A stretch of 64,000 nucleotides of DNA from G963665545 sp963665545 (GTDB lineage Bacteria; Pseudomonadota; Gammaproteobacteria; Xanthomonadales; SZUA-36). A program made the position numbers and the translations under genes. The notes below the pieces were generated by a model that saw nothing but the letters and a program-made list of their open reading frames with translations, had not been told where the DNA came from and ran no database searches. Position 1 is the stretch's first letter, and the number at the start of each line of letters is the position of its first letter. The stretch spans positions 1 through 64,000 of the forward strand of contig CAXXKZ010000005.1 in the NCBI GenBank assembly GCA_963665545.2. Direction: 5' to 3'. Below, in pieces: positions 10,375 through 18,638 of this stretch.

Positions 10375-11835
10375 TTAGCGCTTGGCTCCTTTTGATTCTT
10401 CAAGCCGGAAGTCCAACGGCGGCGACATGTCGCCCACCAGCGATTGGTATTCAAAGTCTGCACCCCGGCGCTCCGCAAATTCCGCCTTGGCCCGGGCCAT
10501 GAGATCAGGGTTGGTGAACAGGTCCACCGCAGTCATGGCCAGAACTTCAGAAGCCATGTGCATGCCCTTGATTCCAATGCCGGTGCCTCCGGCCGCGGTC
10601 GCCTGCCAACTGTGGGCATCGGTCGAAGGCACCCAGGTCATCGCCATAACGTCCGCGGTTGGAACCACCCAGGAAATATCTCCCACGTCGCTGGAGCCGG
10701 GGATATGCATCTCCTGGAATGGTACGACGAAATTTTCAGTGTCAGGGGGTAGCCAGGGATTTTCGAAGGTTACGTAGATCTGCCTGGCAAAAGCTCGTTC
10801 CTCATCAGTCCAGGCAATCGTCGGCGCTCGCTGGCGCAGGTTGGCATCCAAGGCCTTTTTCAGCGCGTGATTGACGAGCAGGTTATAAGTGCTGTGTATC
10901 ACTTCGAATTGCAGCTCGGTTTCCGTTCCCAGGGCAGCAGCATCGGCGGCTTTGACGACACGGTCCCACAGGGCTACCAGGTCTTTGACATTCTTCTCAC
11001 GCACATAATAGTAGACCTCGGCAAACTCGGGCACGATGGTGGGACCGTCACCGCCCGAAGTAATGACATAGTGGATGCGAGCCGTTGAAGACATGTGCTC
11101 ACGCATCACATTGACGATGTAATTCATGACTTCAACCGCATCCAAAGCCGAGCGGCCGCGTTCGGGCGATACGGCCGCGTGGCTGGGGACGCCGCGAAAT
11201 CTGAATTTCGCCGACTTGACGGCGCTGTTGGTGACCGGGATGGCTGCGTTTACACCGGCTGCATGCCAGTGCAATACAATATCGACATCATCGAACAGAC
11301 CATCGCGAACCATGTAAATCTTGCCGGCGCCGCCCTCTTCAGCAGGCGCAGCGTAGTAGCGAACGGTGCCAGGAATTCCTGTGGCTGCCAGCCATTGACT
11401 GATGGCGATGGCGGCAACAGCCGAACCGGGCCCAAACAGGTGGTGGCCGCAGGCGTGGGCGCCGATTTTGCCCTCGACAATTTGCGGCTTGGGGACCGCA
11501 GCTTGTGATTCCCCGGGCAATGCATCCATTTCGCCGAGCAAGGCGATAACCGGACCGCCCTGGCCATAGCTGGCGACAAAGGCTGTGGGCATGCCGGATA
11601 CGCCACGTTCCACTTTGAAGCCGGAGTTTTCCAGCACGCCGGACAACTTTTCAGCGGCATCGAATTCCAGATAGCCCAATTCCGGGTTTTCCCACAAATA
11701 GTTGGCCAGCGCCCGTGACTGCGCCTTCAGTGGCTCCAGAAATTCCAGCACTTCAGCGGCGTCGTCCCCATTAACCGGCGTGCTGAAAAGGGGCAGCCAG
11801 GCAAGCAGTGCTGCCGCCAATCGGAGATGGATCAT
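10375..11835 (-). CDS. Exported M20 family amidohydrolase (AbgB/IAA-amino acid hydrolase-like)
   Basis: A 486-residue M20D-type metallohydrolase with a cleavable signal peptide (MIHLRLAAALLAWLPLFSTPV), hence probably periplasmic. Metal-binding motifs are seen in order: LLGEMDALPG, GAHACGHHLFG, APAEEGGAGK and, late, STDAHSW. The dimerisation region contains GVPSHAAVSPERGRSALDA. It resembles p-aminobenzoyl-glutamate hydrolase subunit B, which splits aryl- or acyl-amino acid amides. It is the first gene of the minus-strand operon running to 3.9 kb, and a perfect regulon operator lies about 105 bp upstream of its start. A role releasing an amino acid and an aromatic acid from an N-acyl conjugate before uptake is an inference. 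Confidence 0.9.
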   Translation of the reverse strand: MIHLRLAAALLAWLPLFSTPVNGDDAAEVLEFLEPLKAQSRALANYLWENPELGYLEFDAAEKLSGVLENSGFKVERGVSGMPTAFVASYGQGGPVIALLGEMDALPGESQAAVPKPQIVEGKIGAHACGHHLFGPGSAVAAIAISQWLAATGIPGTVRYYAAPAEEGGAGKIYMVRDGLFDDVDIVLHWHAAGVNAAIPVTNSAVKSAKFRFRGVPSHAAVSPERGRSALDAVEVMNYIVNVMREHMSSTARIHYVITSGGDGPTIVPEFAEVYYYVREKNVKDLVALWDRVVKAADAAALGTETELQFEVIHSTYNLLVNHALKKALDANLRQRAPTIAWTDEERAFARQIYVTFENPWLPPDTENFVVPFQEMHIPGSSDVGDISWVVPTADVMAMTWVPSTDAHSWQATAAGGTGIGIKGMHMASEVLAMTAVDLFTNPDLMARAKAEFAERRGADFEYQSLVGDMSPPLDFRLEESKGAKR

Positions 11836-11939
11836 TGTCAGCCCAGCCGGCCGATTGATGTTGTGTCTTTAGCTGATTTCACCTGATCGCTCCTGCGCCC
11901 GTAGTGCACCACCGCACCACAGCGTCGATATCCTCACGT

Positions 11940-11959
11940 ACCATACGGATTAGTATGGT
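11940..11959. promoter_or_regulatory. Putative TetR-regulon operator, copy 1 (perfect dyad)
   Basis: ACCATAC-GGATTA-GTATGGT is a perfect 7-bp inverted repeat around a 6-bp spacer, in the gap between the ThDP gene end and the M20 start. It is the best match to the consensus shared by eleven sites in this window and would control the M20-permease-amidase-ALDH-DUF2817-lyase operon. Confidence 0.75.
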
Positions 11960-12059
11960 TATTTTTGAGTGCCCAGTCAACGGATATTCCCGTCAGCCCC
12001 ATGCTTCACTTGGAAGGCTCGGGGGCTGGGTGGTCAGATTGCTTTTGACGTCACAGGAC

Positions 12060-13688
12060 TCATTCCGGTTTGGACGGGTGTAACAGCGGCCATGGATCCG
12101 ATTCAGCCTCAATGTCAATGGGTACATGGATAAGAGACGGAACATTCCGTTGAAACGCCCGTTCCAATGTACGCTTGAGTTCGGCCGGTTGGGTCACTCG
12201 ATAGGCTTCAACGTCGAATGACTGGGCCAACTTGACGAAATCAGGATTTTGAAGCTCACTGGCAATCAGGTGGCCATTATAACTGTTAGTCTGATCTCTC
12301 CGTACGTTTCCGTATGCTTTGTTATCAAATACAATGGCGGTAACGCCCAGGCCGTATTGGGCGGCCGTGGCCAATTCCTGGACACCAAACATAAAGCCGC
12401 CGTCGCCCGAAATCGACACGACCGGATTGTCCGGGTGCGCCGCCTTGACCCCCAAGGCGGTATTGAAGCCATAGCCCAGGGTGCCCTGGTAACCGCATGA
12501 AATGTAGGTGCGTGGCGCATACACAGGGAAGCCGTAATAGGATGTATAACCCACTTGGCACAACTCTTCGACAAAATAGCCATCTCGTGGCAGAGCCCCC
12601 CGGATCGCTTCGAGAAACTGCGCCTGGGGGCTGACCTTGGCGATGGCGGCGGCGGCTTTTTGACGGGCCGCATAGATGGCCTGCTGCTGTGGCTCGGCTT
12701 TGAGATCCCGTGATTCGAGTGCATCGAGCAAGGCTGTGGTTCCGACGGCTGAATCCGTCAACAGACCGGCATCAGGTGGCAGTCGCTGCATCGCCGCAGG
12801 ATCGATCTCGATGCGAACAAGCTTCTGCCCATCAGGCTGATAGGGCCAGCGAATATGCGTCAGCTCGAGCCTGGAACCGATCCCGATGAGCAGGTCGCAG
12901 TCGGGCCATAGCGCCCATGCCGCAACCAAATTTGCCGACAGATCAGCATCTTCGGGCATGATGCCACGACCACTGCGAAAGGACATGACCGGCGCGTTCA
13001 GCCGCTGTGCCAGACGCCGCACTTCCTCACTCGCGTCCAGTGCACCACCACCCACAACGATCATCGGCCGCCTGGCGCCCGCCACAATATCTGCGGCCGT
13101 CTGCACGGCGTCCGGGTCCAGCTCTGGCGGAGCTGCCAGGGCCCTGGCAGCTTCGATCTCAACTTCAGCTTCCTGGCCAAACACGTCCCAGGGCATTTCC
13201 ACACAAGCCGGGCCGGGTTTCCCCGACCGCATGAACTCGAATGCATCTGTGACAATCGGGCTGGCTTCAGACGGGGATGAAATGCGCTCTGCCCAGTGGG
13301 TCAGGGAGCGCAAGGTCGCCAATTGGTCGGGCAGTTCATGCAGATGGCCAAATCCTTTGCCGATAAAGGACGAAGGCACCTGGCCTGTCAGGCACAGCAC
13401 CGGCAGGTTGCAGCCGTATGCTGTGCACAACGCGGCCGTGGTATTGAGCACACCAGGCCCCGGCACCACCGCGTATACACTCGGCTTAGCGGTCGAGCGT
13501 GCATAACCAAAGGCCATGTAGGCCGTGGCCTGCTCATGCCGAGCCCCGATCACCCTGATTCTGTCGCTGTTTTCGTAAAAGGCGTCAAACAGCCCATACA
13601 CCTGTGCGCCCGGAATGCCGAAGACTGTGTCGATATCGTGCGCCAGCAGCGATTTAACGATGGCCTGTCCGCCGGTCATTCGTGTCAT
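12060..13688 (-). CDS. ThDP-dependent acetolactate synthase/decarboxylase-like enzyme
   Basis: A 542-residue enzyme of the acetolactate synthase-benzoylformate decarboxylase superfamily with the usual three domains. The PYR domain has GIPGAQVYGLFDAF and the ThDP-activating glutamate in GARHEQATAYMAFGYAR. The central domain contains RPMIVVGGGALDASEEV. The PP domain has the metal/ThDP motif GDGGFMFGVQELATAA followed by FDNKAYGNVRRDQ. The start at 13688 has GGAG seven bases upstream. No FAD-loop or regulatory small subunit was seen, so it is more likely catabolic, a carboligase or 2-oxoacid decarboxylase, than the biosynthetic IlvB. It is the last gene of the meta-cleavage operon, 52 bp after the nitronate monooxygenase. 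Confidence 0.88.
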   Translation of the reverse strand: MTRMTGGQAIVKSLLAHDIDTVFGIPGAQVYGLFDAFYENSDRIRVIGARHEQATAYMAFGYARSTAKPSVYAVVPGPGVLNTTAALCTAYGCNLPVLCLTGQVPSSFIGKGFGHLHELPDQLATLRSLTHWAERISSPSEASPIVTDAFEFMRSGKPGPACVEMPWDVFGQEAEVEIEAARALAAPPELDPDAVQTAADIVAGARRPMIVVGGGALDASEEVRRLAQRLNAPVMSFRSGRGIMPEDADLSANLVAAWALWPDCDLLIGIGSRLELTHIRWPYQPDGQKLVRIEIDPAAMQRLPPDAGLLTDSAVGTTALLDALESRDLKAEPQQQAIYAARQKAAAAIAKVSPQAQFLEAIRGALPRDGYFVEELCQVGYTSYYGFPVYAPRTYISCGYQGTLGYGFNTALGVKAAHPDNPVVSISGDGGFMFGVQELATAAQYGLGVTAIVFDNKAYGNVRRDQTNSYNGHLIASELQNPDFVKLAQSFDVEAYRVTQPAELKRTLERAFQRNVPSLIHVPIDIEAESDPWPLLHPSKPE

Positions 13689-13740
13689 GCAAATTCTCCG
13701 TGAATAGGCTTGATTCGATACATGTTCATTCCTGCCCGTC

Positions 13741-14697
13741 TCATTCCCTGCCCCCTGACAACTCGTTGTATTGCTCGTAAAGCCGTGCGACGATTTCGGC
13801 AACCGGCGCCAGCTGCTGAACACTGCCCACACCCTGACCTGCACCCCACAGCTCTTTCCAGACCTTCATGTCGCTGAGCTTTTCCGAGGAGAAGTCGATT
13901 GTTCCACTCTGCTCGAGCGCCGCGCCCATCAGCCCCGCCCGTTCAAGACTCGGCACCAGCCAACTCGCCTTGATCCCGGTGACCACGTCGGTGGCCAGTG
14001 TGTCTTCCATATCGGAATCAATCAGCATACGGCCATAGCCATCGACAGCAAGGCTTTCTTCGGCAGCAATAAATGCGGTTCCCATGTAGGCCAAGTCGGC
14101 GCCCAAAACCTTTGCAGCCCACAAGGAGCGCGCATTTGTAATTGCGCCGGCGAGAACAATCGGGCCACCCCAGAGCTTTCTGATTTCAGCAACAAAGGCA
14201 AAGGGGGAGTATTCACCTGTGTGCCCCCCCGCACCGGAACAAACCAGCACCAGACCGTCGGCGCCGGCCGCCAGCGCTTTTTTCGCGAACCGCGGACTGG
14301 TGACATCTCCAAACAGCAGTCCGCCGTAGCCGTGTACAGCATCAGCTACGCGCGCGGGCGTGCCCAGTGATGAAATGACCAAAGGCGGCTGAAACGTCCT
14401 TATCAGCTCAATTTCACCCCCAAGGCGGCCGTTGCTCCGGTGCACAATCACATTGATGGTCCAGGGCGCGTCAGCCGGGCCCAGCGCGCCAGATATTCGC
14501 TCCATCCACGCCTGAAGATCCTCGATGGTCCTCGCACATGCTGCGGGAAACGCACCAGTGACCCCGGCTCTACACGCCGCCATGACCAGTTGCGGCCCCG
14601 AGATGGTGAACATGGGGGCAACAATGACTGGCAATCTCAGGTTCTGAGTCAGGCGCCTGAAAGCGTCAGTCCGGCCTCGGCGAGTAGCCAGACTCAT
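13741..14697 (-). CDS. Nitronate monooxygenase family (NMO/2-nitropropane dioxygenase) flavoprotein
   Basis: An FMN-dependent TIM-barrel protein of 318 residues. Landmarks are LPVIVAPMFTISGPQLVMAACRAG at the N-terminus, ADGLVLVCSGAGGHTG (the histidine-containing FMN/active-site loop), GGPIVLAGAITNARS and GADLAYMGTAFIAAEES. The family includes nitronate monooxygenases and also enoyl reductases of other function, so a nitro-compound substrate is possible but not proven. The ATG at 14697 overlaps the stop of the dihydrodiol dehydrogenase gene (ATGA), which argues for co-translation and for a role in the aromatic pathway. Confidence 0.88.
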   Translation of the reverse strand: MSLATRRGRTDAFRRLTQNLRLPVIVAPMFTISGPQLVMAACRAGVTGAFPAACARTIEDLQAWMERISGALGPADAPWTINVIVHRSNGRLGGEIELIRTFQPPLVISSLGTPARVADAVHGYGGLLFGDVTSPRFAKKALAAGADGLVLVCSGAGGHTGEYSPFAFVAEIRKLWGGPIVLAGAITNARSLWAAKVLGADLAYMGTAFIAAEESLAVDGYGRMLIDSDMEDTLATDVVTGIKASWLVPSLERAGLMGAALEQSGTIDFSSEKLSDMKVWKELWGAGQGVGSVQQLAPVAEIVARLYEQYNELSGGRE

Positions 14698-15524
14698 GGC
14701 CGGCTTCCCGCGCCACCGGCGCCGCGAACTTCCCATCCGCCATCGCTGGATAATATGGCGCCGGTGGTCGCGGGCGAGTTTTGCTTTGACGCCAGCAATA
14801 CGTAGTGGCCGGTATGGTCCTCGGGCCTGGCGGTGAACCCCAGCGGGGTGGCGGCGGCTATGCCCTCTTCAATGCCTGCCATTTCATCGAGACGGCGATC
14901 CGCCTGGCCGAGCGAGTCGGCACCGCGCAAACCGGTCAGGGTGCCACCCGGTGCAACGCCGTTAACGCGGACGTCGGGCGCCAACTCGAAAGCGAGTTGA
15001 CGAATCATGCCGACAACGGCGTGTTTTGATGAAACGTACAGCACGCCACCACCACCGGCGTACAGGCCGCTGTTGGATACGGTGAAAATCATTGATCCGC
15101 GCGCAGCACGAATGGCGCCACAGGTGACCGATGCGCCTATCAGGTAGCCCTTGACGTTAACGCCGAATATTTCATCGAAGCTCTCTCCCAGCGATGCAGC
15201 GTCGTACTGATCGACGCGTCGAAAATAGTCGTAAATGCCGGCGTTGCCGACGAAGACGTCGAGCGAACCCCAGGATTCGAGCACCCTGTTCAACGCTCTG
15301 TCGTTGTCCTCAACCGAGGTCACATCACCACAGGTGGTGACAATACCGTGCCCAAGATCACGCTTGAGCAGGTCTAAGGCGACCTGATCACGATCGAGAA
15401 TGCCGACCTTCGCGCCTTCGCTGATAAAGCGCCTGACCACCGCCGCACCAATGCCATTCGCACCGCCAGTCACCAGTGCGACAACATCGTTTAACCAACC
15501 GTGACTTTCACTTGACGTCTGCAT
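14694..15524 (-). CDS. cis-dihydrodiol dehydrogenase (BphB-like short-chain dehydrogenase)
   Basis: A 276-residue SDR. The cofactor motif is TGGANGIGAAV with the acidic LDRD after beta-2, which favours NAD. The catalytic residues are the serine in FTVSNSGLY and Tyr-x3-Lys in YVSSKHA. The block VGNAGIYDYFRRV and the later ELAPDVRVNGVAPGG-T are characteristic of cis-2,3-dihydrodiol dehydrogenases of biphenyl, phenylpropionate and related routes. It would rearomatise the cis-diol made by the Rieske dioxygenase encoded just upstream in the operon (22 bp away) to a catechol for the LigB-type dioxygenase. Confidence 0.9.
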   Translation of the reverse strand: MQTSSESHGWLNDVVALVTGGANGIGAAVVRRFISEGAKVGILDRDQVALDLLKRDLGHGIVTTCGDVTSVEDNDRALNRVLESWGSLDVFVGNAGIYDYFRRVDQYDAASLGESFDEIFGVNVKGYLIGASVTCGAIRAARGSMIFTVSNSGLYAGGGGVLYVSSKHAVVGMIRQLAFELAPDVRVNGVAPGGTLTGLRGADSLGQADRRLDEMAGIEEGIAAATPLGFTARPEDHTGHYVLLASKQNSPATTGAILSSDGGWEVRGAGGAGSRP

Positions 15525-15546
15525 GAACTTTGCAAGCTACACCAGC

Positions 15547-16167
15547 TCAGAAAAAGGTGTTGATATTTCTTGAGAGCAGCACGTTTTGGGTCAGGAGTAT
15601 GCGCCGACGTGCCAGCAGCCATTTGCCGGCCTCGAATCGTATCAGATCCGTGCGCCTGGCAAATTGCGTGCCCTCGTCGCGCTCCCCACGATTTCTGTAG
15701 CTCAACAAAATCGAGCGCACCACAAACTCTCTGCGGTCTTCGGCGCTGCGGTCTTCGGTTGGCTCCACTTCGATGTTGGTGACGACATGGACCTGTCGCG
15801 TTGCGGGATCTTCCGACCAGGCTGTGCTGGCCTGCATACGTTTCACCCGAATTTTCAGGTACGCAAGATCATCATCGTAATAAGCCAGCCGGCCGGGTCC
15901 GTAATTTCCTGCCGGGTCCTCGTTTCTGCGGTTCTCGATAAATGGCATCCAGTAGTGAATATCCGGGGCCAGCATTGCCAGCCAGGCGCCATAATCACCT
16001 TCGTCGAGAACTCGGGCTTCTCGATAGAGAAAGGATTCGATCGCTCGCCTGACGGGTTCACTTGCACCCGCCTGGTCCTGCATTGGCCGGTCCGGAATGG
16101 GCCCGTCCAGAATGGGGCGATCCGAAGTGGGCCGGTCCGGGAGATCCGGCTGCATCGGCTGGTTCAT
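15547..16167 (-). CDS. Aromatic-ring-hydroxylating dioxygenase beta subunit
   Basis: A 206-residue protein of the ring-hydroxylating beta-subunit (SnoaL-like) family: IESFLYREARVLDEGDYGAWLAMLAPDIHYWMPF, RLAYYDDDLAYLKIRVKR, VVTNIEVEP and the C-terminal RRRILLTQNVLLSRNINTFF. The beta subunit stabilises the alpha3beta3 oxygenase. The ATG at 16167 overlaps the alpha stop (ATGA). The N-terminus is unusual: five tandem 5-residue units rich in Asp-Arg-Pro precede the fold. Confidence 0.92.
   Translation of the reverse strand: MNQPMQPDLPDRPTSDRPILDGPIPDRPMQDQAGASEPVRRAIESFLYREARVLDEGDYGAWLAMLAPDIHYWMPFIENRRNEDPAGNYGPGRLAYYDDDLAYLKIRVKRMQASTAWSEDPATRQVHVVTNIEVEPTEDRSAEDRREFVVRSILLSYRNRGERDEGTQFARRTDLIRFEAGKWLLARRRILLTQNVLLSRNINTFF
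16069..16143 (-). repeat. Five tandem 15-bp units inside the dioxygenase beta gene
   Basis: Read on the minus strand, five consecutive 15-nt units encode LPDRP, TSDRP, ILDGP, IPDRP and MQDQA. The DNA units share a GGACCGGCC-like core, so the match is at nucleotide level and not only in the protein. It looks like slippage-type expansion of the linker before the conserved beta-subunit fold. Confidence 0.75.
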
Positions 16168-17492
16168 TTTCCAGGCACCTGGGTCCAATCCTCTGCAGCC
16201 ATCATGTCCGCCCAGTGCCGGAAGAAGGATCTTTGATTGGCCTCATTCATCTGCCCTTGACTGACGTGGCCGGGGATATTGGCGTCCTCAATCTCGGAGC
16301 CCAGGCCTACACCCAGGTACAGGGGCGCTCGCCGGGCCTGCTGACCCCGGCTCGCCCGATTGACGAACTCCCAGTTCTCCCCGTCGTCCAGTTCGAAAAT
16401 CCCGGCCGGACCAAATGTAATCATTCCCCCTTTTCGGTATGCCTCCTTGACATCGGGAGGGGCATTCTGGTTGACCAGACCCCAGGAATGAACTTCTATT
16501 TTGTTGGGCCCGCGTGGGTGATAGACCCTGAAGTTCATCGAACCCGGAAGGATGCCCAGATTCGGAAATATCAGAATGCACGATATCGCGTTCATGATTT
16601 TCGCGCGTACCTCACCCAGCCGTTCGACCACCTGATCGTTACGTTCCCTGAGGTAGTTGAGCACGCGCTTTTCACCCAGGGCGGCGGCATTCCCCAGCGG
16701 GTAATCAAGGTTGAACTGCCAACAGTGGCCATTCTGGTTGACATGATAGGAATGCTCACCCTTGTCCGGCGCCACCGCGCGGCCAAACAGGGCCTCGGGC
16801 CCGGAAGCATGGGTCCAACCGGCGTGCAGGGCATCACCGGAGGTGTTTTCAACCGGAGTCTTCCAATTGGTTTCAACCAGGTATTTGTAACAACCGGGGA
16901 AGAACTCCGTACCCCCTTCATCATTGTCGAGCAAAGCGTCCAGGTACCAACAAAAATCACCCAGATAATCCTGCAAGCTCGGCGCGTCCGGGTCAAAAAT
17001 GGCGAATACCAGACCTTTATAGGAATCGACCCTGGCAGCGGAGGGCATGTTGAGCTGGCCCCGATCCTGGCAGAAGTCCCGGGATGCGTCGTAGGCATCC
17101 TGCTGATGAGCGCCGAGAAACTTTCCGTCACGGCCGAATGACCAGCCGTGGTAGTTGCAGATAAAACTGCGTACTTTGCCTGATTCGGCGTGGCACACCC
17201 GGTTGCCCCGATGCGGGCAGGTATTGATGAGCACCACAATGGACTGATCGGCCTGGCGCACGATCAGAACACTGTCCTCACCCATGTAGCTGGAGACGAA
17301 ATCACCGGGCTCGGGAATCTGGCTTTCGTGCGCCACGAACAACCAGCAGCGCCGAAATATCTGGTCCAATTCCAGTTGGTAAATTTCTTCGTCGAGAAAA
17401 ATTCTGCGGTCAGTCCACTGAGACTCTTCCCCAATCAATGCGGTGAAGTTGGCACCAGCCTGGGGCCTGTTGTCTGTTTCAAGTATTGCCAT
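16164..17492 (-). CDS. Rieske aromatic-ring-hydroxylating dioxygenase alpha subunit
   Basis: A 442-residue catalytic subunit. The Rieske 2Fe-2S ligands are Cys92-x-His94 in TCPHRGN and Cys112-x2-His115 in CNYHGWSFG. The mononuclear iron site is in NTSGDALHAGWTHAS at roughly 208-222. It dihydroxylates an aromatic ring using electrons from a ferredoxin and reductase. Neither electron-transfer gene lies in this operon; the nearest reductase is at 32-33 kb. It overlaps the beta subunit and is followed by the cis-diol dehydrogenase, so ring attack gives a cis-dihydrodiol. The N-terminal ITQ-type blocks resemble the biphenyl/phenylpropionate group, but the exact substrate is not inferable. Confidence 0.94.
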   Translation of the reverse strand: MAILETDNRPQAGANFTALIGEESQWTDRRIFLDEEIYQLELDQIFRRCWLFVAHESQIPEPGDFVSSYMGEDSVLIVRQADQSIVVLINTCPHRGNRVCHAESGKVRSFICNYHGWSFGRDGKFLGAHQQDAYDASRDFCQDRGQLNMPSAARVDSYKGLVFAIFDPDAPSLQDYLGDFCWYLDALLDNDEGGTEFFPGCYKYLVETNWKTPVENTSGDALHAGWTHASGPEALFGRAVAPDKGEHSYHVNQNGHCWQFNLDYPLGNAAALGEKRVLNYLRERNDQVVERLGEVRAKIMNAISCILIFPNLGILPGSMNFRVYHPRGPNKIEVHSWGLVNQNAPPDVKEAYRKGGMITFGPAGIFELDDGENWEFVNRASRGQQARRAPLYLGVGLGSEIEDANIPGHVSQGQMNEANQRSFFRHWADMMAAEDWTQVPGK

Positions 17493-17504
17493 ATTTTCTC
17501 TCTG

Positions 17505-18332
17505 TCAGGCGGCCAACAACTCGCAAAAGCCCAAGCCGGTAATCCATTCCGGCACCGGCTCGTAAGCGATCGTCTTGCCCTGGTTTGGATTGACGCCAGC
17601 CATGGCGCAAATGAAATTGCGAATCTCGGCGGCGCCATTGCCGCCGTTGGCGGATATGTAGGCATCGTCCAGCGCCACCAGCGCATCCAGGTCGGCGTTC
17701 TCGATCAGCGCAAGAATCTGTAAATCGAAGGCCTCGTTCACACGCCCGGATTCGGCCGCTCCGACCCAGTGGCTGATGCCGCCACTGCCGATGAAGACAA
17801 CCCGCTCTTGCCGCGGCCATTCCAGGATGGCTTGCCGCATCGCCAGGCCAACCGACCTGGCCCGGGACAGGCTGATCATCGGCTCCACGCCGCAATTGAG
17901 ATAAACCGGAATCGTGTGCACACCCCGGTTCGGCTGCACGCAGAGCTGATACGGAATGCCGATGGAGTGGTCGACAGAAATTGCCTTGGCCACTGCCCAA
18001 TCGACGCCGTTATTCCAACCGTATTTCAAAATATGGCCAGCCAGCGGTTCATTGTTGGCGATCACGCCGCGATGCAGTCCGGGTATGCGCTCGATCGAGC
18101 CTTCCACGTCACCGATGCCGATGAGCATCGGCGGCAGACAACCCGGCCCGAACAGAATGTAGTGGTCACAGCCCACGATGATGGCCGTGGTCGCGTCGAG
18201 TTCACCGATACGGCGCGCCACGGTCGCGAATGCATTGTGTACGGACTCGCTGGCTGCCTGCGGGGCAGCATCGGGCAGCGCAAATACCAGTGGGTCATGG
18301 GGCACCAGGAAGCCACCGACAATCTCAGCCAT
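17505..18332 (-). CDS. Class III extradiol ring-cleavage dioxygenase, catalytic LigB-type subunit
   Basis: A 275-residue LigB-superfamily protein. Iron-ligand candidates are His12 in GFLVPHDPL, the histidine in IIVGCDHYILFG and a glutamate downstream; the catalytic base histidine is in FIGSGGISHWVG. Such enzymes open a catechol next to one hydroxyl. It is paired with the small LigA-like subunit immediately upstream, overlapping by 8 bp. Between the Rieske dioxygenase and the hydrolase it supplies the meta-cleavage step. Confidence 0.92.
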   Translation of the reverse strand: MAEIVGGFLVPHDPLVFALPDAAPQAASESVHNAFATVARRIGELDATTAIIVGCDHYILFGPGCLPPMLIGIGDVEGSIERIPGLHRGVIANNEPLAGHILKYGWNNGVDWAVAKAISVDHSIGIPYQLCVQPNRGVHTIPVYLNCGVEPMISLSRARSVGLAMRQAILEWPRQERVVFIGSGGISHWVGAAESGRVNEAFDLQILALIENADLDALVALDDAYISANGGNGAAEIRNFICAMAGVNPNQGKTIAYEPVPEWITGLGFCELLAA

Positions 18333-18624
18333 GTCGGGTCTCCGTGGTACCGTCCGCGGTACAGCGCGCAGATGAATTCATGCGGGACAGGTACTCGCCC
18401 ATGTCTCGGCTGCCTTCCATCTGCATCCAGTAACCCATGGTCAACATGGTGTTGACGCCCAGGTCCGCGAGCCCTCTGACATCAAATTCGAGAATCATTG
18501 CCCGCTCGACCCTGTCCAGGTTGTAGCGGCCGAGAAACTTGCCCGCGTCCGCCCGATATCGATTCTTGGCGTCGCGATTTACGCTCAGGTCCCACAAAAC
18601 TTTTTCCAACAAATTGACTGACAT
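18325..18624 (-). CDS. Extradiol dioxygenase small subunit (LigA/protocatechuate 4,5-dioxygenase alpha-like)
   Basis: A 99-residue helical protein beginning MSVNLLEKVLWDLSVNRDAK, with a GRYNLDRVERAMILEFDVRGLADLGVN core. It matches the LigA family, in which the small alpha chain packs over the LigB active site. Its 3' end overlaps the ligB-type start. The tail after the conserved MEGSRDMGEYL is short and weakly conserved. Confidence 0.85.
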   Translation of the reverse strand: MSVNLLEKVLWDLSVNRDAKNRYRADAGKFLGRYNLDRVERAMILEFDVRGLADLGVNTMLTMGYWMQMEGSRDMGEYLSRMNSSARCTADGTTETRHG

Positions 18625-18638
18625 CTTCTCATCTGGAT

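Noticed and set aside
13741..14697. Evidence for nitroaromatic degradation
   Set aside because: The NMO family has members with other substrates and no nitroreductase or nitroarene dioxygenase signature is present.
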